From contig JAQURL010000008.1 of assembly GCA_028715625.1 (NCBI GenBank), forward strand, positions 1 through 53,918: DNA of 53,918 bases, written 5' to 3'. Shown one piece after another: positions 1-9,574 of this stretch. The notes under the pieces are model-generated. The model had not been told where the DNA came from. It made no database searches and saw only the letters and a list, made by a program, of their open reading frames with translations. This stretch comes from Candidatus Margulisiibacteriota bacterium. GTDB lineage: Bacteria > Margulisbacteria > Riflemargulisbacteria > GWF2-35-9. A program made the position numbers and the translations under genes. Numbering within the stretch: position 1 is the stretch's first letter; every line of letters starts with the position of its first letter.

Positions 1-598
1 TAATTTTAAGCATCCCCTGCCTGAGATTTTTTTTGCCGACTTCTGCGCCACATCTGTCGCATTTACCATCCGCTACTTCTTCATTAGCTAATCCGGTTTT
101 ACATGATGGGCACCAATTGATCGGAAATGTGGCTTCATAAGCCAGACCTTTTTTGAAGAGCTGAATAAAAATCCATTGTGTCCATTTATAATAATCAGGA
201 TCAGTAGTATTTATCTCCCTGTCCCAGTCATAACAAAAACCGATGCTTTTTATCTGTCTTTTGAAATTTTTGATATTATTAGCTGTACTTATGGCGGGTT
301 GTATCCCGGTTTTCATGGCATAGTTTTCGGCCGGAAGCCCAAACGCGTCCCAACCCATCGGGTGCAGAACATTGAATCCGTTCATTCTTTTAAAACGGGC
401 AAGTATATCGGATGCTGTATAGCCTTCCGGATGGCCTACATGCAGTCCCGCTCCAGATGGATAAGGAAACATATCCAGTATGTAATATCTTTTATTCTTG
501 GGAACTGCAGGGTCTTCTGCGGTTTTATAAATTTTGGCTTCGTCCCACTTGTCCTGCCATTTTTTTTCGAATTCCAGATGATTGTATGTAGGAGCCAT
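1..598 (-). CDS. leuS: Leucyl-tRNA synthetase, N-terminal part (runs off the window)
   Basis: Class I aminoacyl-tRNA synthetase that charges tRNA-Leu in the cytoplasm. Only the first 199 codons are present; the gene continues beyond base 1. The translation begins [18 protein letters not shown] and contains the class I ATP-binding signature as HVGH within [16 protein letters not shown]. Near the window edge it has the Cys-rich zinc insert (WCPSC then CDRCG) typical of bacterial LeuRS. The KMSKS loop, editing domain and anticodon domain lie outside. The ATG at 596-598 is chosen because family similarity starts there and because a good promoter ends 11 nt upstream. There is no convincing Shine-Dalgarno site. 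Identity is very secure. Confidence 0.97.
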   Translation of the reverse strand, partial: MAPTYNHLEFEKKWQDKWDEAKIYKTAEDPAVPKNKRYYILDMFPYPSGAGLHVGHPEGYTASDILARFKRMNGFNVLHPMGWDAFGLPAENYAMKTGIQPAISTANNIKNFKRQIKSIGFCYDWDREINTTDPDYYKWTQWIFIQLFKKGLAYEATFPINWCPSCKTGLANEEVADGKCDRCGAEVGKKNLRQGMLKI

Positions 599-609
599 AA
601 TCTTTGCCT

Positions 610-638
610 ATTTTAGGGGACAGTGAAAAAACAGTCAA
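610..638 (-). promoter_or_regulatory. Sigma70-type promoter of leuS
   Basis: Read on the minus strand: -35 TTGACT (633-638), 17 nt spacer, -10 TAAAAT (610-615). The expected start of transcription is about base 603, leaving a leader of only 4-5 nt before the ATG at 598, so leuS would be almost leaderless. The match is strong by consensus; no transcript data are available. Confidence 0.7.
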
Positions 639-679
639 CATTTGTAGAAGGTTAGATGATTGGATGGCTGGGAGATTAC

Positions 680-1069
680 TTAATTTTTAAAATTATAATG
701 ATTAAGGAATGAATATAATAATTGATGATTCCCGATTTTTAAAAGATGCAGGGTAATTTGCAGATAAATATCCAGCATCTTATCATTGATTACCTCAAAA
801 TCCACAGCTTTGGAAAACACGTTAACCATTCCGGATAAAGATAAATGACGTCTTCTGTCTATTTCATCTAAACTCTGGGCCAGATAAAGGAGCTGATTAA
901 GTTCTTCGACTGCTTTTTGTAGCTCCTGAAGTTCATTATTTTTACCAGTTGAAAGTTCAAGTACATGTAACATGATATCAAATAGAATTGCCCGGTTATA
1001 ACAATTAACCAGCTTTGCTAAATTTGCCACACCACGATTAGTTCCGGCAGAAATTATTTTTAAATTCAA
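680..1069 (-). CDS. Small helical protein of unknown function
   Basis: 129 residues, predicted mostly alpha-helical, with no signal peptide, membrane segment or motif that I recognise. The start is a TTG at 1067-1069 preceded by AAGGATAAAAG, a reasonable Shine-Dalgarno; the next in-frame Met is at residue 33. A stretch around residues 27-100 (helix, then a DEIDRRR motif, then helix) vaguely recalls the FliS flagellar chaperone in length and helical layout, but I cannot align key residues and do not call it. It lies upstream of leuS on the same strand but is separated from it by the leuS promoter. Confidence 0.55.
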   Translation of the reverse strand: MNLKIISAGTNRGVANLAKLVNCYNRAILFDIMLHVLELSTGKNNELQELQKAVEELNQLLYLAQSLDEIDRRRHLSLSGMVNVFSKAVDFEVINDKMLDIYLQITLHLLKIGNHQLLYSFLNHYNFKN

Positions 1070-1125
1070 CTTTTATCCTTTTTATAGATATATATGAATT
1101 ATCGTTTGATTAATCTGAATGTTGC

Positions 1126-1275
1126 AGGAACCTCATCCCCAGGCCTCACCCCGGCCTGACGGCCACCCCTCTCCTGAAGGAAAGAGGGATACCTCACCCT
1201 GTCGCTACGCGACATCCCATCTACGCCATAAGGCTACGCCGGGCAAGCCCTCTCCACCAGCAGAGAGGGAAAATA
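1126..1275 (-). repeat. GC-rich intergenic repeat-like element with several hairpins
   Basis: A C-rich stretch (on the plus strand) in otherwise AT-rich DNA, just after the SIR2-like gene. It starts with CCTCATCCCC, the same opening as the elements at 25712 and 45143, and holds small inverted repeats: GGCC-tgac-GGCC, GTCGC-tac-GCGAC and CCCTCTC...GAGAGGG. It has no coding potential of note. Probably a divergent member of a REP-like family; strand is arbitrary. Confidence 0.5.
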
Positions 1276-1282
1276 AAAATTA

Positions 1283-2383
1283 CTAATTATTCTTTTTTTT
1301 TGAAAAACTGTTTTTTATGATATCTATAGAATTAAAAAAAGTAATGTTTTCGTAATTAAATCTTTCAATAGCACCTGGACCCAGCATTTCCCTATATCGT
1401 TCTTCCGTCTTTCCTGAACTATCAGGATTGCAAACACAAAATTTTCTTAATGGTACATCACCTGTTGAACCGATTGCATATAATAATTTAAAAAACGTAT
1501 CTGTAATAGGCATTGAATACCCAATTACAAATATATACTCTGCCATTTCTAATTCTCTTGCTGCTTTATTCCAAACTTTCGATAGAGTTTTATGATAGTC
1601 TGTTTTATTCCAAGAAGGTGGCACAATAGCAGGCTCTCTCTCAACTTGAAATTTTCTTCCATCAAAATACTTCAATGTATGTGTCCATATTGGTGCAGTT
1701 ATCTCTGGGGCAATAGTACTTATTGGGATAGAATAATTAGCAAAATAATCTTTGAGATAGAATGGCATAATTTGTCCGCTTTGTTTTTCTAAAGCCCAAT
1801 TTAGCGAACCGTGAAGTTTTAATAAGGATATTGTATTCTGTAAAGACTTTTTTTTATCTTCAAGACAATAATCGATATCGAATCCACCATAATAAAGTGC
1901 ATGATCTAAGGCGATATCGTAATTAAATGTTATTATTGAAACAGATTTCTTTGGGTGAGTTTCTTCTCGCAAAAATTTAATTAGATTTACAAACCTTTCA
2001 TATGCTTTAGATGGCAAAATATATTGAGCATTCCTTTTAAATTTTATCGTTTTTTCTAATGTTGTATAAATGACTTCCTTCAATGAATTTATAAGACCAA
2101 TAATCTCATCATATGTTTCAGTGCCGGGTAGTTTACTTATTATTTTTCCCATTTCAAAAGTATTAAAGATAGCTTCTATATTATTTATATCCAATTGGGA
2201 TTTTGAATGAATTTTTTGTAAAGCAGATATTGATTTATAAACTTTTTCAAAATGAATTATTTTGTCTTGAGGTATTTCATTCCTTTTCCACAAGTCAAAA
2301 GCAGTATCCAGAAAATCTGCCATTAAAGGTGCGCCACATTCCTTTGATGCTCCTGCGCCTAAAATAAACACTACATCACTCAT
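1283..2383 (-). CDS. SIR2-like domain protein, possible NAD-consuming defence effector
   Basis: 366 residues. The N-terminus VVFILGAGAS (GAGAS at 9-13) is the NAD-binding glycine motif of the SIR2 fold. TFNYD (152-156) and LHGSLNW (190-196) match the conserved Asn and His motifs of SIR2_2-type proteins. Known relatives act as NAD hydrolases in phage defence, alone or with partner genes; whether this one does so is inference. No TIR, STAND, helicase or other effector gene lies beside it, so it would act alone. It has no signal peptide and is presumably cytosolic. The ATG at 2381-2383 follows a TATAAT by 7 nt, with no good Shine-Dalgarno. Both flanking spacers are repeat-rich, suggesting a small insertion between housekeeping genes. 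Alternative: a SIR2-fold protein of unrelated housekeeping role. Confidence 0.75.
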   Translation of the reverse strand: MSDVVFILGAGASKECGAPLMADFLDTAFDLWKRNEIPQDKIIHFEKVYKSISALQKIHSKSQLDINNIEAIFNTFEMGKIISKLPGTETYDEIIGLINSLKEVIYTTLEKTIKFKRNAQYILPSKAYERFVNLIKFLREETHPKKSVSIITFNYDIALDHALYYGGFDIDYCLEDKKKSLQNTISLLKLHGSLNWALEKQSGQIMPFYLKDYFANYSIPISTIAPEITAPIWTHTLKYFDGRKFQVEREPAIVPPSWNKTDYHKTLSKVWNKAARELEMAEYIFVIGYSMPITDTFFKLLYAIGSTGDVPLRKFCVCNPDSSGKTEERYREMLGPGAIERFNYENITFFNSIDIIKNSFSKKKNN

Positions 2384-2390
2384 GAACCCA

Positions 2391-2420
2391 ATTATATGAT
2401 ACTGTAAGTAAAAATAACAA
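2391..2420 (-). promoter_or_regulatory. Promoter of the SIR2-like gene
   Basis: On the minus strand: -35 TTGTTA (2415-2420), 18 nt spacer, perfect -10 TATAAT (2391-2396). The -10 ends 7 nt before the ATG, so transcription should begin at or within a base or two of the start codon. That implies a leaderless message. Confidence 0.6.
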
Positions 2421-2454
2421 GTTTGCTTTTTAATAGTTCTATAGTGGATTTTAG

Positions 2455-2672
2455 AATTTCAGTATTCCCTCCGGCGCATAGCGAAAGAGCCGTAGAATTG
2501 TCAACGAATGGAGCGTAAACCCGTCAGGACAGACGGGTTAAGGCAATCGAGGCAGGAGGCCGAGTTTGCCTGATAGCACAATGAGTTGCAACAATTCAAG
2601 GTTCTGCAGCATAGCGCCTAGCATTTTCTTTTCTCTCTTTTCTTTGTGGCGATGACAAAGAAAAGAGAAACT
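2455..2672 (+). repeat. Repeat-like intergenic element with two strong hairpins
   Basis: Non-coding spacer of 386 bp (2384-2769) between the divergent SIR2-like and S1-protein genes. Its central part is richer in G+C than its surroundings. It contains the inverted repeat AACCCGTC (2518-2525)/GACGGGTT (2532-2539), and a 13 bp stem TCTCTTTTCTTTG (2634-2646)/CAAAGAAAAGAGA (2656-2668) with a 9 nt loop. The second hairpin resembles a dispersed hairpin I associate with intergenic regions of several bacterial groups (from memory, unverified). No small gene is evident. Confidence 0.5.
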
Positions 2673-2682
2673 GTATTACAAT

Positions 2683-2711
2683 TTGCCATTTACCCCGGTT
2701 AATAGTAAAAT
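2683..2711 (+). promoter_or_regulatory. Sigma70-type promoter of the S1-domain gene
   Basis: -35 TTGCCA (2683-2688), 17 nt spacer, -10 TAAAAT (2706-2711). A leader of about 50 nt follows, ending in a strong Shine-Dalgarno AAAGGAGGA, so this gene differs from the leaderless-looking ones elsewhere in the window. Confidence 0.6.
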
Positions 2712-2769
2712 TACCCTGATTCTTATATATTATCTGGTCTTGTCAATATATTATAAAGGAGGAATTTTG

Positions 2770-4350
2770 ATGGATAATGAATTAAAAGGTACTAAACTTG
2801 GGGAATCCAAATCTGCCGAATTATATCCCGGTGATAACAAAAAATCTTATTCTAGCAATGATAATCCAATTAACATGTCGCTTCGTGGTACTCTCATGGG
2901 CGAAGAATCTGATTTTGAAAAAAAATTAAAAGCTTCTGTAGAAGAGGCAACACCGAAAATAGAAGAGAAAAAAGTAATCACTCAGCAAATTGAAGTTAAA
3001 AAACCTGCTGAGGCTGATGAAACAGAAAGCGTTCCAAAACTGGAAGCTCAATTTGCTGTAAAACAAGAAGAAATGGTAGAACCAAAACCAAAAAAAATAG
3101 AAATCAAAGCAACAAACGAAGAAAAATCGGAAAACGATAAAAATGGGAAGCCTGCCGATTTATATGGCATGGCTTTAAAAAATTATGCTGTTGGGGACAT
3201 CATAAAAGGTATAATACTTTCAATTGAAAAAGCCGGTTTGTTCGTAGATATTAATTATAAATGCGAAGGATTTGTTGCCAATGAAGAATTAAGTTCGGAA
3301 ATTCCCAAGTCTGCATTAAAAGTTGGAGATACTATTTATCTGTCCATTCTGCAATTGGAAACAAAAGAGGGTTACACTCTGCTTTCTGTTAAAAGAGCTG
3401 AATGGGAACTTTCCTGGAAAGAAGCGTATCAGTCATACAAACTCAAGGAAACCGTAGAGGTTACTGTTGTTAATGCGGTTAAAGGCGGTCTGGTTGTAAA
3501 CTACAAAGGATTAAAAGGATTTATTCCTTCTTCACTTGTAAATCGTGATAAAAACGATTCTCTTAATACTTTAATAAATAAAAAAATGGATGCCTGCTTT
3601 GTAGAAGTCGATAAAAAAAGAAAAAAAATAATTTTTTCTAATAAATTATCAGATAAAAAAGACAGCAGACCTGCGAATGACCCTTTTGAAACCCTGGAAG
3701 TCGGTCAAGTTGTCAAAGGAAAAGTAACCAGCATAAAAGATTTCGGTGCTTTTGTAAACATAAACGGAATTGAAGGACTGATACATATATCTGAACTCAG
3801 CTGGGACAGAATTGATAAAGTTGAAGATGTACTAAAAGTTGGAGATATTATCGACGTTTTTGTGCTGGGAGTGGATAAAGAAAACAAAAAAGTATCCCTG
3901 GGCATTAAACAGCTTACCCCTGACCCCTGGGAAAAGGTAGAAGAAATTTACCCCATCGGCAGCACTGTAAATGGAACAATAAGCAGAATTACCTCCTTCG
4001 GAGCATTTGTCAAACTAGAGCACGGTTTGGAAGGACTCATTCATATTTCCGAACTAAGTCATAAACATGTAAAAAATGTTGAAGATGTTGTTCAAATCAA
4101 CCAAAAAATACAAGTTAAGGTTATCCGTATAATTCCTGAAGAACAAAAAATTGGCCTCAGTTTAAAACAGATGCTGGAAGAAGATGAGGAAGAATACTAT
4201 GAAAACGCTGAGGTAGAAGCCGCAGACGAAGCGGAAGAAATTGAAGAACCTGCGGAAGATTTGGAAATATTGGATAATGTTTCTGAAGACAAAAATGAAG
4301 AAAATTTAGAAGAAGATTCTCAGGAAAATTCGACTGAAGATGAAAAATAA
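2770..4350 (+). CDS. rpsA: 30S ribosomal protein S1-like, four S1 domains
   Basis: 526 residues. After about 130 residues of charged, low-complexity sequence there are four S1 RNA-binding domains (about residues 138-210, 223-295, 308-380 and 394-467). The last two carry the textbook SIKDFGAFV...GLIHISELS and SRITSFGAFV...GLIHISELS signatures. The C-terminal 60 residues are very acidic. Family members help the ribosome bind structured mRNA. Proteobacterial S1 has six domains, so this is the shorter type seen in many other phyla. The start at ATG 2770 is preferred over an upstream TTG (2683) because AAAGGAGGA lies 7-8 nt before it and the upstream 29 residues overlap the promoter. It is followed by der after 2 nt, indicating an operon. 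Confidence 0.9.
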   Translation: MDNELKGTKLGESKSAELYPGDNKKSYSSNDNPINMSLRGTLMGEESDFEKKLKASVEEATPKIEEKKVITQQIEVKKPAEADETESVPKLEAQFAVKQEEMVEPKPKKIEIKATNEEKSENDKNGKPADLYGMALKNYAVGDIIKGIILSIEKAGLFVDINYKCEGFVANEELSSEIPKSALKVGDTIYLSILQLETKEGYTLLSVKRAEWELSWKEAYQSYKLKETVEVTVVNAVKGGLVVNYKGLKGFIPSSLVNRDKNDSLNTLINKKMDACFVEVDKKRKKIIFSNKLSDKKDSRPANDPFETLEVGQVVKGKVTSIKDFGAFVNINGIEGLIHISELSWDRIDKVEDVLKVGDIIDVFVLGVDKENKKVSLGIKQLTPDPWEKVEEIYPIGSTVNGTISRITSFGAFVKLEHGLEGLIHISELSHKHVKNVEDVVQINQKIQVKVIRIIPEEQKIGLSLKQMLEEDEEEYYENAEVEAADEAEEIEEPAEDLEILDNVSEDKNEENLEEDSQENSTEDEK

Positions 4351-4352
4351 AA

Positions 4353-5723
4353 ATGTCGATACCTACTTTTCTTATTGTGGGCAGGCCCAATGTAGGCAAA
4401 TCAACATTATTTAACCGTTTAACAGGTTCTAAAAAATCAATTGTCTTCGATTATCCTGGTGTTACCAGAGACCTGATCTTTTCATATGGGCATTGGGAAA
4501 ATCACAACTATCTGCTGGTAGATAGCGGTGGTGTTTTTTTTGATAAGACCTTGGATACTGATACGGTTCCAAGTCACTTAAAAGACTTCCAACAGATTAT
4601 CGAACATAAAGTTAAACAGGCGGTGGTCGAGTCCGACCTTATCTTCTTTCTTGTTGATGCCAGAGATGGACTGACTCCTTATGACAAAGTGATCAGCAGC
4701 TATTTACAACCATGGAAGAATAAAGTTCTGCTGGTAGTGAACAAAACCGATCTTACCAGAACAGATAGCGAAAACGCCACATTCTATGAATGCGGTTTTG
4801 AAACCTTGTTAAATGTAAGCGCCACAACATCCAAAGGCATGGACGACTTACTGGAAATAGCGTTTAAAACACTGCCGGATTACAATCAGGGATTAAACAA
4901 GCTGGATAATGACAATGCTATCAAAGTAGCTATTGTCGGCCGACCGAATGTAGGGAAATCTTCGATGATCAATGCCATACTTGGTCAGGAAAAAACCATA
5001 GTCAGCGAAATACCCGGCACTACAAGAGACAGCACAGACCATCTTAAGAAACATAATAAAGAAAATTATTTATTTATTGATACTGCCGGACTTAAGAAGA
5101 AATCAAAAAATGCCAAAGATATAGATTTTTACAGCTACATAAGAACTTTGCGTTCTTTGTATGAATGCGATATTGCTCTGCTGATTCTTGATGCTTCCGA
5201 AAAGATTACCGATCAGGATAAACACATCGCCAGTCTGATTGAAGAGAACAGGAAATGTCTGCTCATTATTGTTAACAAATGGGATCTTGTACCCAAAGAA
5301 AGTACAATTACTGAAAAATATACGGAATACATTTATCATCAGCTGCAATTTATTCAATACGCCCCTATTCTCTATATCTCGGCTATAACTAAAAAAAGAC
5401 TTGATAATATTTATGAAAAAATTAAAACAATTTTTACGGAATCGAAAAAAAAGATACCTCAAAAACAGCTCAATGAATTTATCAAACGATATATCAAATA
5501 CTCTAAAAATCCGGCTATAAATTCCGGAAGAGGGAAAATTTACTTTATTAAACAGGACAAAGTCAAACCTTTTGAACTGAACCTTTATGTAAATAAATCA
5601 ACATATTTTAATTCAGCCATTATTCGCCATTTTATCACCAACTTCAGGAAACAATTCGGATTTTCCGGATGCCCGCTTTCAGTTCAAGTAAAAGCTGTAA
5701 AAGATAAAAAAACTAGAGTTTAA
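4353..5723 (+). CDS. der: Ribosome biogenesis GTPase Der (EngA)
   Basis: 456 residues with two tandem GTPase domains and a C-terminal KH-like domain. This arrangement is unique to Der, which assists 50S subunit maturation. The first domain has GRPNVGKS at 10-17, DSGG at 57-60 and NKTD at 130-133. The second has GRPNVGKS at 196-203, DTAG at 243-246 and NKWD at 308-311. The C-terminus carries the typical region ending near [13 protein letters not shown]. It is co-directional with the S1-domain gene after a 2 nt gap and has little Shine-Dalgarno of its own, so translation is probably coupled. Its last 11 bases overlap the end of the convergent chemoreceptor gene. Confidence 0.96.
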   Translation: MSIPTFLIVGRPNVGKSTLFNRLTGSKKSIVFDYPGVTRDLIFSYGHWENHNYLLVDSGGVFFDKTLDTDTVPSHLKDFQQIIEHKVKQAVVESDLIFFLVDARDGLTPYDKVISSYLQPWKNKVLLVVNKTDLTRTDSENATFYECGFETLLNVSATTSKGMDDLLEIAFKTLPDYNQGLNKLDNDNAIKVAIVGRPNVGKSSMINAILGQEKTIVSEIPGTTRDSTDHLKKHNKENYLFIDTAGLKKKSKNAKDIDFYSYIRTLRSLYECDIALLILDASEKITDQDKHIASLIEENRKCLLIIVNKWDLVPKESTITEKYTEYIYHQLQFIQYAPILYISAITKKRLDNIYEKIKTIFTESKKKIPQKQLNEFIKRYIKYSKNPAINSGRGKIYFIKQDKVKPFELNLYVNKSTYFNSAIIRHFITNFRKQFGFSGCPLSVQVKAVKDKKTRV

Positions 5724-8124
5724 ATTCATTAACCTGACTATTCAGGTTTTGCGCCAGGCTCATTAACGAGGAAGCGCTTTCATCGGTTTTTCTTACAAAT
5801 GAATTGATATGATGTATGGATGCTGTAGCTTCTTCAGTAGAAGCTGAATAAGCTTCCGCAATCGTGGAAATATTATTCATCCTACCTTGAATATTCTTAT
5901 AAGCTTCCTGAATATTTTCAATAAGGATCGTACCTTCTTCAATAATTTGCAAAAGATTGTATAATACACTCACAACATGGTCACTTTTTGTGGTCATATT
6001 CTTTGAAGAGACTGAAATATCCCTAGCTTTTTTCACATTATCATCAACAGAACCTATAATACGTGCTATAGCTTCTTTGGATTGTTCCGAAAACTTTACA
6101 CCCCTGGTAACCTTACCGGAAGCGTTTTCCATAGTGGCAACGGAAACACCGATTTCCTTTTTTATTCCAGTAAGTAATTCATCTATCTCCTGTGTGGCTT
6201 CTGCCGACCTTTCCGCCAGCTTGCGCACCTCATCAGCAACCACAGCGAAACCTTTTCCATGTTCACCAGCTCTTGCCGCCTCTATTGCGGCATTCAACGC
6301 TAACAAATTTGTCTGTGATGCTATATCGTTAATAGTATTTATAATTTCACCTATCTTTTCCGAATTTTTTCCCAATTCACTCATTTTTTTGGAATTATCC
6401 AAAACAACTTTTTGTATTTCAATAATCGATAAAACCGTATCCTGAATTATCTGTTGACCGGACTTGGCATCTTTTAACGCATTATCGCTGTTATTATAAA
6501 TGTCATCGGACATCGTGATTATGCCTTTGAAATTTTCAATGAAATCCTTTATCTCATTTTCGGTTGTTTTTACAGAATTTTGCTGTTTTCCAGCATTTCC
6601 GGCTAAAGCATCAACTTGTTCCATGATTGCGTTTACAAGGCCGGTTGCGTCTTTGATATTCTGCGTTTGTTCAGCAGCGCTTTTAGCGTTTTCATCTATT
6701 ACATTGTTCATTTCATTTATATTGCCATGACTTACCTGAGAACTCTCCAGAAGATCCACACTTTCACCGCTTACTTGAGTTACAGAATCTTTAAATTCCT
6801 GCAGTACTTTTCGTAAAGCATCCAGAGTAATGTTAAAAGACTCTGAAATTTGACCTATTTCATCAAAAGTTGTAACTTTTATATGATCTACCACAAAATT
6901 TTTATTGGATAATTCCAACATTTTATTCTGTATTTCTTTTACCGGATTTGTAATTCGGCCTACTAAAACCTTCATGATCGGGATCATGGCAATAAAAATT
7001 AATATTAATAAAAATAAGGCGATATCTATAACATTAATAATCCTATGAATTTGTTTATTGATAACATCCTGGCGAATTTTAATAGTTGCTTCAATATCAT
7101 TTACATATCCTCCTGTACCGATAATCCAGTTCCAGGGTTTGAATAATTTAACATAGCTTATTTTCGGTTGAGGTTTATCAAATCCAGGTTTCGGCCACAT
7201 GTAAGAAACAAAGCCGTCACCTTTTTGCTGACAGACCTTTACCATTTCCTTGAATAATAAAACACCATTCGGATCTTTGTATTCAGTGAGATCCTGACCA
7301 TCCATTTCGGGTTTAATAGGATGCATTATCATTCTGGGATACATATCATTAACCCAGAAGTAATCATTTTCACCATATCTCATCTTTTTTAGTACTTCCA
7401 GCGCCTCTTGTTTGTTTTTCTCTTCTGTATAATCCAAATAAACTCCAGTCCCGATCACCCAACCCATCGGTTGAAATAATTTTACATAGCTCAGTTTTGG
7501 TTGAGGTTTGTCAAATCCCGGTTTCGGCCACATATAAGAAACAAAGCCATCTCCTTTTTCTTTACAAATCTTAACCATATCATTAAATAAATAAACACCA
7601 TTAGGGTCCTTATAATCCGAAAGGTCCATACCGTTCATTTCAGGTTTTATCGGATGCATAACCATAACAGGCTTGAGATCGTTGATCCAGATATATTGAT
7701 CACCTTCATAGCGCAACCCTTTAATATAATTGATAAGCAAGGGTTTTATTTTGGAATCTGAATAACCTCTTGATTTGTAATCCGCATATTGTGTTTCCAG
7801 CCCGGAATACGTAATATCAATTACATTTTTTAATCTGGATTGATACTTTTTTTCCAATTCCCTGATATCTTTTGATTTATTATAAAAATTATCCAGAGTT
7901 GTATAAGCTGTTTCCACCAGATTCTTCAGCCTCTTACGTTCCTGGTCCATAGCGTCATTTTCCATGGACTTACTAATCAAAGCCTCTTTTTTATGAATAT
8001 CCTTAATGTTAATTGTGAAAAAAAGCCCAACAATAACAAAAAATATACAAAGTACACTGAGAATTGCAAAAAGAATTTTTCCTAATATTGTTTTGTTATA
8101 TAATTCTTTCAATTTCCTGATCAT
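5713..8124 (-). CDS. Methyl-accepting chemotaxis protein with two Cache modules
   Basis: 803 residues. TM1 is at about 16-37. A periplasmic region holds two similar Cache_2-type modules (about 105-235 and 240-350), each with a [15 protein letters not shown] motif and [14 protein letters not shown]2 is at about 365-388, followed by HAMP (about 390-445) and a long signalling domain whose hairpin tip contains [20 protein letters not shown] and [20 protein letters not shown]. It should sense a small molecule, often an organic acid for this Cache class, and control CheA; the ligand is unknown. No che genes lie nearby, so it is an orphan receptor locus. The ATG is preceded by GGGGGAAAACTTT. The TAG stop lies inside the end of der. 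Confidence 0.94.
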   Translation of the reverse strand: MIRKLKELYNKTILGKILFAILSVLCIFFVIVGLFFTINIKDIHKKEALISKSMENDAMDQERKRLKNLVETAYTTLDNFYNKSKDIRELEKKYQSRLKNVIDITYSGLETQYADYKSRGYSDSKIKPLLINYIKGLRYEGDQYIWINDLKPVMVMHPIKPEMNGMDLSDYKDPNGVYLFNDMVKICKEKGDGFVSYMWPKPGFDKPQPKLSYVKLFQPMGWVIGTGVYLDYTEEKNKQEALEVLKKMRYGENDYFWVNDMYPRMIMHPIKPEMDGQDLTEYKDPNGVLLFKEMVKVCQQKGDGFVSYMWPKPGFDKPQPKISYVKLFKPWNWIIGTGGYVNDIEATIKIRQDVINKQIHRIINVIDIALFLLILIFIAMIPIMKVLVGRITNPVKEIQNKMLELSNKNFVVDHIKVTTFDEIGQISESFNITLDALRKVLQEFKDSVTQVSGESVDLLESSQVSHGNINEMNNVIDENAKSAAEQTQNIKDATGLVNAIMEQVDALAGNAGKQQNSVKTTENEIKDFIENFKGIITMSDDIYNNSDNALKDAKSGQQIIQDTVLSIIEIQKVVLDNSKKMSELGKNSEKIGEIINTINDIASQTNLLALNAAIEAARAGEHGKGFAVVADEVRKLAERSAEATQEIDELLTGIKKEIGVSVATMENASGKVTRGVKFSEQSKEAIARIIGSVDDNVKKARDISVSSKNMTTKSDHVVSVLYNLLQIIEEGTILIENIQEAYKNIQGRMNNISTIAEAYSASTEEATASIHHINSFVRKTDESASSLMSLAQNLNSQVNEFKL

Positions 8125-8203
8125 AAAGTTTTCCCCCGAAAAAATTAATTCCTAATAAAAAGAGTATTATAAAAAAACCAAAAACACAATATTATAAAGG
8201 AAA

Positions 8204-9571
8204 TTAAATGTTTAGAAGGATACCAAACAAAATACCAAAATTTCTAACGTTTGTTGAGTTTGTGGAGTACCTCGCTTCATACTGAAATTTCATGATTTCG
8301 TTGTAAGGAATGTAGCACCCGATATTGGCTTGATAATAATTAATGCTATTCAGTTCCTTGCTGGATAATTCGGTATATCCTTCCAATTTTTCTATAATTT
8401 TTTCAAACCTGACTGAAAAATAATTGCTGTTGTTTTCAACCGGTGCCATAAAAGTATCAACAGCACCAAGGTCGGTATATTTATCTGAAAATCGTGTATC
8501 ATATGCGTTGTCTCCAAGTGACAATAACTTTATCGTATAGAAATCAATAAATGAAACGTTGCTACCTCTTAGTTCTATATAATAATAGTTATCGGGAGAA
8601 GATGACAGTTTCCATTTGCTTTTAAATGTTGTATCTTTATATTTAATATTAAAAGTAAACAAGTCCTTATTTGCTAGTATACCGTTTGATTTTATCAAAT
8701 TAGCCAGACGGTCCTGAAATAAATACTTTTTAACCCAGATTAGTTCCACACCATACTCCATCATGTTAAACCCGAAAGAACTGCTCAAAGAAAAAATATT
8801 CTGATTATTGCTTCCGAACTGCAATCCTAAATCTAATGGCATATAAAAAGAAGTGTATAGATTTATTCGGTCAGAAAGACCGTTAACTACTTCATTATAA
8901 CGATTTATCCTTTCACCTGGTCCTTTGCTCACACTAAATCCAATGTTATTTATGAAGGGCAACGGTAAATCACCATTCATGGCAATTTCCAGGTCTGTAG
9001 AATTGGAATTCGCTGTAACATCACTCAATAATATATTAAATTTTAAAAAATCATTTTGATAAGAAAGTTTGGCATTATTGGCAAACACATCATTGGCATT
9101 ACTATTTAGAATAGTATGATGAAATAATGAGAACCTGAAGTCAGCAGTGTTTTTTTGCTTTAGTGAATCTATTTTCTGCTGTAAAAACTTGACATCATTT
9201 TTCAGGTCATAAATATCATCTTCAATTGCCTCATTGTCAGTTTCTTTATTTGCAGTTTCTGCTTTGGAGGTTGCGGCCTGACTGATAAGATAATCTTCGT
9301 TATTATCATTTTGTTCACCTGCTTTGACGAGCACCAGGTTTAGTTTATTCTGGATGTAACGATCATACTTGGCAAGGACAATTGCCAAGTCATAGCGGCT
9401 GATTGTTTTTTCACCCCTAAATGTATTATCGGTATATCCAGTCATAACCCCCATGTCCATGACTTCCTGCAGATAAGCCTGGCCCCAGTAATTATTTGGA
9501 ACATCTTTAAATTTTAAAACCGGAAAAAGAAGGCTGGTAAATACCAACAAAAATGTCAGTATTTTTTTCAT
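8204..9571 (-). CDS. SLH-domain outer-membrane beta-barrel protein
   Basis: 455 residues. A signal peptide (MKKILTFLLVFTSLLFPVL) is followed by a single SLH-like repeat (about 21-75: FKDVPNNYWGQAYLQEVMDM, then TGYTDNTFRGEKTISRYDLA). Next comes a probable coiled coil (about 118-142, FLQQKIDSLKQK), then about 310 residues of alternating hydrophobic strands ending in NFGILFGILLNI. This matches SLH-porins of the OmpM/SlpA/SomA kind, in which the SLH domain binds the cell wall and the barrel sits in the outer membrane. It starts 3 nt after the ftsZ stop, so it is probably co-transcribed with division genes. It is a single barrel-type gene without an obvious transport specificity. Confidence 0.8.
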   Translation of the reverse strand: MKKILTFLLVFTSLLFPVLKFKDVPNNYWGQAYLQEVMDMGVMTGYTDNTFRGEKTISRYDLAIVLAKYDRYIQNKLNLVLVKAGEQNDNNEDYLISQAATSKAETANKETDNEAIEDDIYDLKNDVKFLQQKIDSLKQKNTADFRFSLFHHTILNSNANDVFANNAKLSYQNDFLKFNILLSDVTANSNSTDLEIAMNGDLPLPFINNIGFSVSKGPGERINRYNEVVNGLSDRINLYTSFYMPLDLGLQFGSNNQNIFSLSSSFGFNMMEYGVELIWVKKYLFQDRLANLIKSNGILANKDLFTFNIKYKDTTFKSKWKLSSSPDNYYYIELRGSNVSFIDFYTIKLLSLGDNAYDTRFSDKYTDLGAVDTFMAPVENNSNYFSVRFEKIIEKLEGYTELSSKELNSINYYQANIGCYIPYNEIMKFQYEARYSTNSTNVRNFGILFGILLNI

Positions 9572-9574
9572 CTT

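Noticed and set aside
680-1069. Possible FliS-like flagellar chaperone
   Set aside because: Only size and helical layout agree; no alignable conserved residues and no flagellin or fliD nearby, so left as unknown.
1126-1275. CRISPR-like repeat array
   Set aside because: The short C-rich repeats are irregular inverted repeats with no constant unit or spacer length; no cas genes are present in the window.
2683-2769. Upstream TTG extension of the S1-domain protein (29 residues)
   Set aside because: It overlaps a good promoter and the strong Shine-Dalgarno lies directly before the ATG at 2770.
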